From NCBI GenBank assembly GCA_001687465.1, contig LVLI01000043.1, positions 171,341 through 235,340 on the forward strand: a stretch of 64,000 bases of DNA, in the 5' to 3' direction. The position numbers and the translations under genes are program-made. The notes under the pieces were generated by a model. The model ran no database searches. It was given only the letters and a program-made list of their open reading frames with translations, and had not been told where the DNA came from. Origin of the DNA: Halocafeteria seosinensis. Its lineage: Eukaryota; Sar; Bigyra; Bicosoecida. Shown piece after piece: positions 58,701 to 64,000 of the stretch (position 1 is its first letter; each line of letters begins with the position of its first letter).

Positions 58701-61010
58701 GTCGACTGCGTTTGTGGTGGTGGTGTATGCGTCGCACTGGGAGCTTGCTGTTTATGCCGCTTCTCTTGACGCTCACGGGAGGCTTGCTTGCGCAGTAGAT
58801 CTTTGAGTTCCTGGAATTGTTTCTGAGGGACATCCTTCAAGTATTTCCATAGCTGCTCATTGTCTTTTTTCATTTGCCCGAGTTCTTTCAAAATTTCTTC
58901 GTCTTTCTTTCTGGCTACTTGTTCCACCTCCTCTCTTGCCCCTGGCTTGTTTGCAGACGCAACAGTGGCAGTCTGAGAGACGGAGACAGGTGCTTCTTGT
59001 GTACGATGTCTGGTTCGCCATTCAGTTTCCGATGTGACTTTTCCACTACGAAGGCTGTCAGCAAAACGGTGTACTTGATCGATCTGCTCCGCTGTGAGGT
59101 CTTGTGAAAAGAGCGCGTCCTCTCCGTAGCGTCGCGCATTCTCTCTCAGGTATGCATAAAGCTTTAGGATCCATTCTTGTAAGTCATTTACCTGCTTCTC
59201 GAGAACTTGGTTGTCCATCTTGTACTGCTCAACCAAGCTAGCATGTTTTGCCATCAAATCGCTAGAATCGTATATGTTGAAAATATCGACGTCGTCGCCT
59301 TTACCAGCTTCGCGTGCCAACTCGTAAGCAATGTCATGTAACGTATTTGCCCTGCGAAATAGAGTCACATATCGACGGTTCTCGAACGCTGTTTGACTTC
59401 GTTCTAGCATGTTTGTGACCTACGTTTGCTCATATTGTGTTAGGTCATCCTGCAATTTGTCCATATCTTGACGTAGGCTTGCATTCTCTTGCCTTAAGCT
59501 CTGAAGTTCTTGGGCCATTCCCTCAGTTCCATGACTACGTTCGTACACAGCCTGAATTGGACAGAGTACTTCGTTGATCACATCGTCTATAACGACAACT
59601 CAGGGGAATCCTTACATTGCGATGTTCGACTTCCTCAAGGCTCGCCTGCGTTTCTTTAAGTTGTTCTTCCAAGTCTTTGTACCGTTGCCGTTCTCGATCA
59701 AGTTCAGTTTCTAGATTTTTCATGCGAGAAAGTTGTTTCTGCATTTGCTTTCGTTCATATTGGCGCCCTTCTTCGAATGAATTGTCCCGAGCCTCTTCCA
59801 GCTGATTGATGCTGGCAGTTAGCTGGCGGATCTCCCTCGTTGCATTTGCAGCTTCTTCAGCAAGTTCATCTCGTTCGGAGGTGACGTCGTCTACCTCCCT
59901 TTGTAACCGCGTCAACTCTTCTTCGTCTGATTTGGGGCGCACAACTTGGGACTCCTGACTTCGAGGTTTTCTCTTGGAGGCTTCGCGCTCATATTTTTTG
60001 ACCTCTTCTTGTAGTTGCTGGTTCTCTTCTTTCAATGTTTCAACTTGCTTGGACATAGCAGCTTCTTTTTCTTTAAACGACTCGAGATCTTCTTCACGCG
60101 ACTTCTTCAGCTCTTCATACTCCTTTTGTAGATCCTGCACAAGACGAAAGCACCCATGGATAGGTGACCAAAGACAAAGACGAGACAAACAATTACACAG
60201 AAGCATACGTTATATTCCTCCTGATACTCTGCCAGCTGTGATTCATATTGCTGTTGCAGTTCATCCCTCTTGCCTTCAGCCTCTTCATTTTCTTCTTTTA
60301 ATTCCGCAATTTCCTGTTACCACATATACACCCCGTAAAGGGTATCCCTTTTCATACCGTTGTATACGGCTGATTAGAAGCCAACGTACTCGTTTCCTGA
60401 TTTCAAGTTCTTCGTGTAATACTGGAACTTCTTCCTGAAGTCGTTTGGCCTCGTTGGTCCTGGAACATGAAACCCATTCGACAATAGCAGTGAATACGAT
60501 CCTTTTGATTCGGGACACGATAAAGCGACTTACCAATGTCGTAATTCTCCAATGGCATTGGAAGACACTTGGGATTTATCCTGAACCCTAGTCTTGCTTT
60601 CCTGCAGCTCTTGCGTCTTTCTGTGACCATCCCAACCAAGCAAGTCAGACATCCTTTATCAGCAGATGGATAATGCTGAAGAGTACGTACTGCTTTAATT
60701 CCTTCCGTAATCGCTCCACTTGCTCATCGGACGTCTCTAATTGCTCCTTGGTGTTTTTCAAGTCCTGCTGCGCTTTCTCTTTCTCCCGTGCTTCCTGGTC
60801 CCTCTGCTCCTCCAGCTGGCTCACGCGCGCGTCCAAGGTATCCTTCTCGCCACGGAGAGCCTCCAACTCATCCTCTAATTCATCGTAATCGGCCTGTAAA
60901 CGCTCAAATGAGTCCTCATCGACGTCCTCTCCCTCACTGCTTACCCTGTCGGCTTCATCCACTAGGCTATCTCCACCCTCCACACTGCCTCTCCGAGGCC
61001 TTCGGCTCAT
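52795..61010 (-). CDS. CEP290: CEP290-like ciliary transition-zone coiled-coil protein
   Basis: Nine exons join in frame to 2550 residues (human CEP290 has 2479): 60691-61010, 60534-60620, 60390-60459, 60209-60313, 59616-60134, 59424-59551, 57993-59351, 57579-57921 and 52795-57516. The eight introns are 62-76 bp with GTA(A/C/G/T)G(T/A/G/C)-type donors. Almost the whole protein is heptad coiled coil rich in Glu, Lys, Gln, Arg and Ser. The family call rests on two local matches. Near the C-terminus, FDAEFFEEIEDLKYQYA (about residue 2485) mirrors human FDPSFFEEIEDLKYNYK. Internally, MSLLYRTYATKEKQW mirrors QSLLYKEYLSEKETW. CEP290 bridges microtubules and membrane at the ciliary base and gates protein entry. 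A Thr/Ser-rich low-complexity insert occurs near 58600-58750. Exon boundaries are inferred from splice consensus and phase. Confidence 0.85.
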
Positions 61011-61892
61011 TGTTGGCGTACTATAGGGTGTATCGTATGCGGTCTACAGCCTCGAATGTCTCTCAAAACGGGGGTCGGCGTCTCGTCTTGTTTGAAATAC
61101 GAAAGGCGTTAACGACGTCGACGAAAAGATTGACATGTTAAAAAGATTGTTCGATCCGCGTCGAAATTGGACGGTCGAATTGAGACTCTTTGAGAACAGG
61201 AACTCAAATCTAAGCCCTGGTAACATCAACAATCAACAGTGTGTAGGTTCCCCGAAGGCGCAGTGCCTGTTGGCAGCCACAAAGCACCGGAAAATTGCTG
61301 ACGACTGAGTACAACCTCTACTGCCCGATCAATGGACGCCCTCAGCTCATCGTATGTCCAGTCGCCGCTTATTTAGACAGTTTAGACCAAAACGAAATTT
61401 CTGACTAGCGTTTATCGTTCGTTAATACCCTTTATCGGCCAAGGATTTCCTATACAAAATGTTGCGTACACGTACGTCTATGGTGGTACGCGTTCTTCGA
61501 ACCCTTCAAATAACAGTTATTTTATACATGTACAGTATACATGTATATTTGTGTACCGTACCAGAGGGTTTTAGAATTTGGATGAATAAAAACGGGTTTT
61601 TGCCAGCAACGCGGTAGTTCCCGCCAACTTGAAGCAGCTGTCGTAGGAATTCTGACATCACCAAGTCTTTGCCAATCGGCAACCAGCCAGTTGTACAGTA
61701 TTTGAAGAGTAGGGCATCCATGCACACGGAAAAATGGACGTGTGGAACACCAGTGCCAGTAAGCTTCTGAATATCAAGGTATCATAATACCTCTTCCTCA
61801 AAGTTAATGCGAATGAACGATCCATAACGCTCGAAGAATGTCTTATTCATAGCGCGGTACTCGAACAGAAGTCACCGGCCCTTGAAATACAT
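61011..61892. other. Intergenic region without a supported gene
   Basis: This is the upstream side of the CEP290-like gene. It holds short frames only and alternating GTAC/TACATGTA strings near 61526-61562, and I see no domain, signal peptide or splice structure. Confidence 0.4.
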
Positions 61893-62816
61893 TTATCTCC
61901 AGGTCGCCGCCGGGTTCGTCGTTGACGTGTATGGAGACAACACGAACTTGTCGCCAGAATGCCAACTTAGCACCCGCCAATTTCTATCTATCGACTCATT
62001 TAGCGCAACGTACAGCACTAGCGCCAGAAAGATGGACAGGAAGCAAGCAATCAAAAGTACAAGAACGATCCGGTCGCTAGAGGCAGGCAACAGTGGTGCG
62101 CGGTGAACGATCCAAGACGTTTCATCTCGTTGTACGAGTACTAGCCGCTGTCCTGGATACATAAATATCGCAATGAATAAAATAATGAGAGGAAAGATCA
62201 GAGCGAAACTCATGGAGCTTGAATAGTTGAACCCATTTACGGATTGGGCGAGGGTAATGACCCATGTAACCCAAATGCAAAAATATACTACCAGGTAGGC
62301 AGCCAATGAATTTCCACCGGGCTCAGTTTGCCTTGCTTCTACAAAAAGGTAAGCGCCTGTCATAATCATCCAAACGAGATAGAGAACCGCGGCGTATCTT
62401 GCTGCATTCCAGTCCTGGCAGTCCTCATAATATTCGCGGCTGTAGCTATATTCATCTTGGCAGCTGTCGATAGCCTCAGGTACTGCAGCCATTTGAATTC
62501 CGGTTTGGATAATCAATAGCACCATGACAAGGATACCAACCGCCACAGGACGTGCACAGCGTATACGGAGAATATACGCTTTGGCTTTCATCGACAACTC
62601 TGAGTTATCCGTCTGTGTCGGGGGCGCCACTATCTCAGTGTTCATAACTACAGCAGGCTGTAATCGAACTGGTACGACAGCTACTTCTCCCTCGTTATTG
62701 ATGGGAACATGCTCAGGGTCTGCTGTCTGTTTTACTTGGGTGTGCTGTGGAGCACCACACTTGCCGCAAAACCTGTCCTGCTCCTCGATCGCGCAACCGC
62801 AGTTGCGACAAAACAT
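61893..62816 (-). CDS. Zinc-ribbon protein with five predicted TM helices
   Basis: A single exon encodes 307 residues. The N-terminal zinc ribbon has paired Cys knuckles, CRNC (3, 6) and CGKC (17, 20), as in many prokaryotic and eukaryotic zinc-ribbon membrane proteins, and would face the cytoplasm. A polar linker (25-85) precedes hydrophobic helices at about 90-111, 141-159, 171-193, 203-221 and 249-271. The loop between the first two helices is acidic and Tyr-rich (YSYSREYYEDCQDW). Family and substrate are unknown; a sensor or membrane-organising role would be a guess. A decayed second copy lies about 0.7 kb further right, so this is a local duplicate pair. It is in the same orientation as the CEP290-like gene, 882 bp from its start. 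Confidence 0.75.
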   Translation of the reverse strand: MFCRNCGCAIEEQDRFCGKCGAPQHTQVKQTADPEHVPINNEGEVAVVPVRLQPAVVMNTEIVAPPTQTDNSELSMKAKAYILRIRCARPVAVGILVMVLLIIQTGIQMAAVPEAIDSCQDEYSYSREYYEDCQDWNAARYAAVLYLVWMIMTGAYLFVEARQTEPGGNSLAAYLVVYFCIWVTWVITLAQSVNGFNYSSSMSFALIFPLIILFIAIFMYPGQRLVLVQRDETSWIVHRAPLLPASSDRIVLVLLIACFLSIFLALVLYVALNESIDRNWRVLSWHSGDKFVLSPYTSTTNPAATWR

Positions 62817-63144
62817 GATCCCTATCCTAGATTTTTTTATGTTCTGGTCTGGACTTCATTTCACAATCAAAGAAAGGTCACGGCGTATACAGCATGCACC
62901 GAGAGATGAGCGTGTAATAACCCTGACCGTATAACTTACCGGTACAAGTGATGGTTGCGAATACGAGGTATAGCGTCGCTATCAACTGCTTGGTGAAAAC
63001 GCTCAGTACGTTGACCGTAATGCGCCAATAAAAAGTTCAATATTGCGAGCTTGTTCGAGTCTTTGACGGTCTAGACTCCAGGCTCACGGGCACGCTCCTG
63101 CACCAGCAAACACTTCAGACCGATGTACCGCACGCTAATAAGAT

Positions 63145-63163
63145 AGAGAGAGAGAGAGAGAGA
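63145..63163. repeat. (AG)n microsatellite
   Basis: About nine uninterrupted AG units in the gap between the zinc-ribbon gene and its decayed copy. The rest of 62817-63499 has no supported gene. Confidence 0.9.
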
Positions 63164-63499
63164 AGGACAGCAAATATCTCAAGCTGGCAAGGGAGACAGA
63201 GAAGCTCTTTATTCCATTCGTTTACTGAACCTACGGAGGGATAAAAGCGCTTGTACGTTTGTGGAATAGGGCCGTCTATTCTCAGGGTAACGGATCCCGA
63301 TCTGTTTTTTCTCAGGGATCTTCGACTGCGCCTAAGCTGTCTGCTGCAGAGGAGCTATTGTAGGATGTTGCGCAAGTGATTGCATTTAGTGACGCCAATA
63401 CAGTGTACCAGTGTAGGTATGAGGCCTCGACTAACGGGCAGTGCCGTCGGACACTTCCTATAGTTCAAGTTGAATAACATATCCTTGCTCTGAGTCAGT

Positions 63500-63705
63500 T
63501 GTTCTGTCTTGGTGAGGACGTGAGCGCAACGGCTAGTGAATACCACCGCGTTCAGCATTTTCCGTTCCATGAAGTGGTAAGCCGCAGACAAGAGCATACA
63601 AACAAGATACAAAATTGCGGTGTATCTTGCTGCCTCATAATCCTCGTAATTCTCACCATAGCCGTGTGGGATTATGCCCGGCAGCTGCAGGTGGGCAGCA
63701 TGAGC
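63500..63705 (-). pseudogene. Decayed copy of the zinc-ribbon/TM gene
   Basis: Minus-strand codons in about 63562-63705 read YGENYEDYEAARYTAILYLV then CMLLSAAYHFMER. This aligns with REYYEDCQDWNAARYAAVLY and LVWMIMTGAYLFVEA of the intact gene at 61893-62816. DNA is also similar (AAAC(G/A)AGATA, GCGG(C/T)GTATCTTGCTGC on the plus strand). Past the second helix the similarity continues only in another frame (SLAVAL versus SLAAYL). No zinc ribbon is found upstream, where the frame lacks a good start. This is best explained as a frameshifted, truncated duplicate. An intron-containing paralog is the alternative. Confidence 0.6.
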
Positions 63706-63932
63706 GGTGATGCGTGCATTGTTTATGGCCTACCGTCTAAGTGGGAATGTGGCTCAGGCATGGCTCCTCCCCCGATGCCCCCTGAGCAAAAACAGTGTCG
63801 TTTTCCCTCACGGCGCACGTCAGCAAGACTGTAGGAACAGCGGGCCCGTCGCTGCTTAACACGGGCGCATACAGTACCGCTCCTCGTTAAGAGGATGCGG
63901 TCAATTCCCCGGCCGGTGCGCTATCTGTCACA

Positions 63933-63935
<3 letters not shown>

Positions 63936-63999
<64 letters not shown>
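63936..63999. repeat. (GT)n microsatellite at the right edge
   Basis: Thirty-two uninterrupted GT units followed by TA at the window end; it may extend further. Confidence 0.95.

Positions 64000-64000
<1 letters not shown>

Noticed and set aside
61506-61727. Minus-strand frame of 73 codons between the CEP290-like and zinc-ribbon genes
   Set aside because: No domain or splice context; an overlapping frame of similar length exists in another phase.

Overview
This window is nuclear DNA from a flagellated, probably single-celled eukaryote. The evidence is spliceosomal GT-AG introns of about 62-83 bp, very long exons, tightly packed genes on both strands, and several cilium-specific genes: a gamma-type outer-arm dynein heavy chain, an IQUB-like radial-spoke protein and a CEP290-like transition-zone protein. 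The Ser/Thr/Pro stalk of the giant surface protein (repeated TRTVTPS units) resembles stalks I associate with algal and stramenopile surface proteins. The sequence alone does not fix the lineage.

Left part (1-13.5 kb): a minus-strand gene runs off the left edge (at least 638 codons, low-complexity Ser/Gln/Pro-rich N-terminus). It is divergent from a three-exon P-loop NTPase-like gene. Next comes a 2586-residue chromatin remodeler with tandem chromodomains and a SNF2 motor, plus an ARID-like domain and an extended PHD finger at its C-terminus. Middle part (13.5-41 kb): a 4634-residue dynein heavy chain with a single 78-bp intron lies tail-to-tail with a 4.37-thousand-residue membrane-anchored surface protein. 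That protein has seven tandem modules of GLUG-like glycine-rich repeats, a mucin-like stalk, a REJ-like region and one transmembrane helix.

Right part (41-64 kb): an IQUB-like gene lies tail-to-tail with an eight-exon A-type-like cyclin. These are followed by a possible small secreted peptide, an unusual block of adjoining perfect palindromes, a BTB/T1 (KCTD-like) gene, a small nuclear-looking hypothetical gene whose 3' end is copied from the KCTD gene's 3' end, a nine-exon CEP290-like gene, a zinc-ribbon five-TM membrane protein, and a decayed second copy of that protein. The window ends in a GT microsatellite.

Three of the largest recognisable products (dynein, IQUB-like, CEP290-like) act in cilium assembly or motility, and the cyclin and chromatin remodeler are core nuclear genes. 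Between genes, short perfect hairpins recur, often with AACTTC/GAAGTT or CCCGGG cores. They are the main structure not explained by coding sequence. Exon joins were worked out by hand from splice-site consensus, reading phase and protein family fit; no transcript evidence was available.
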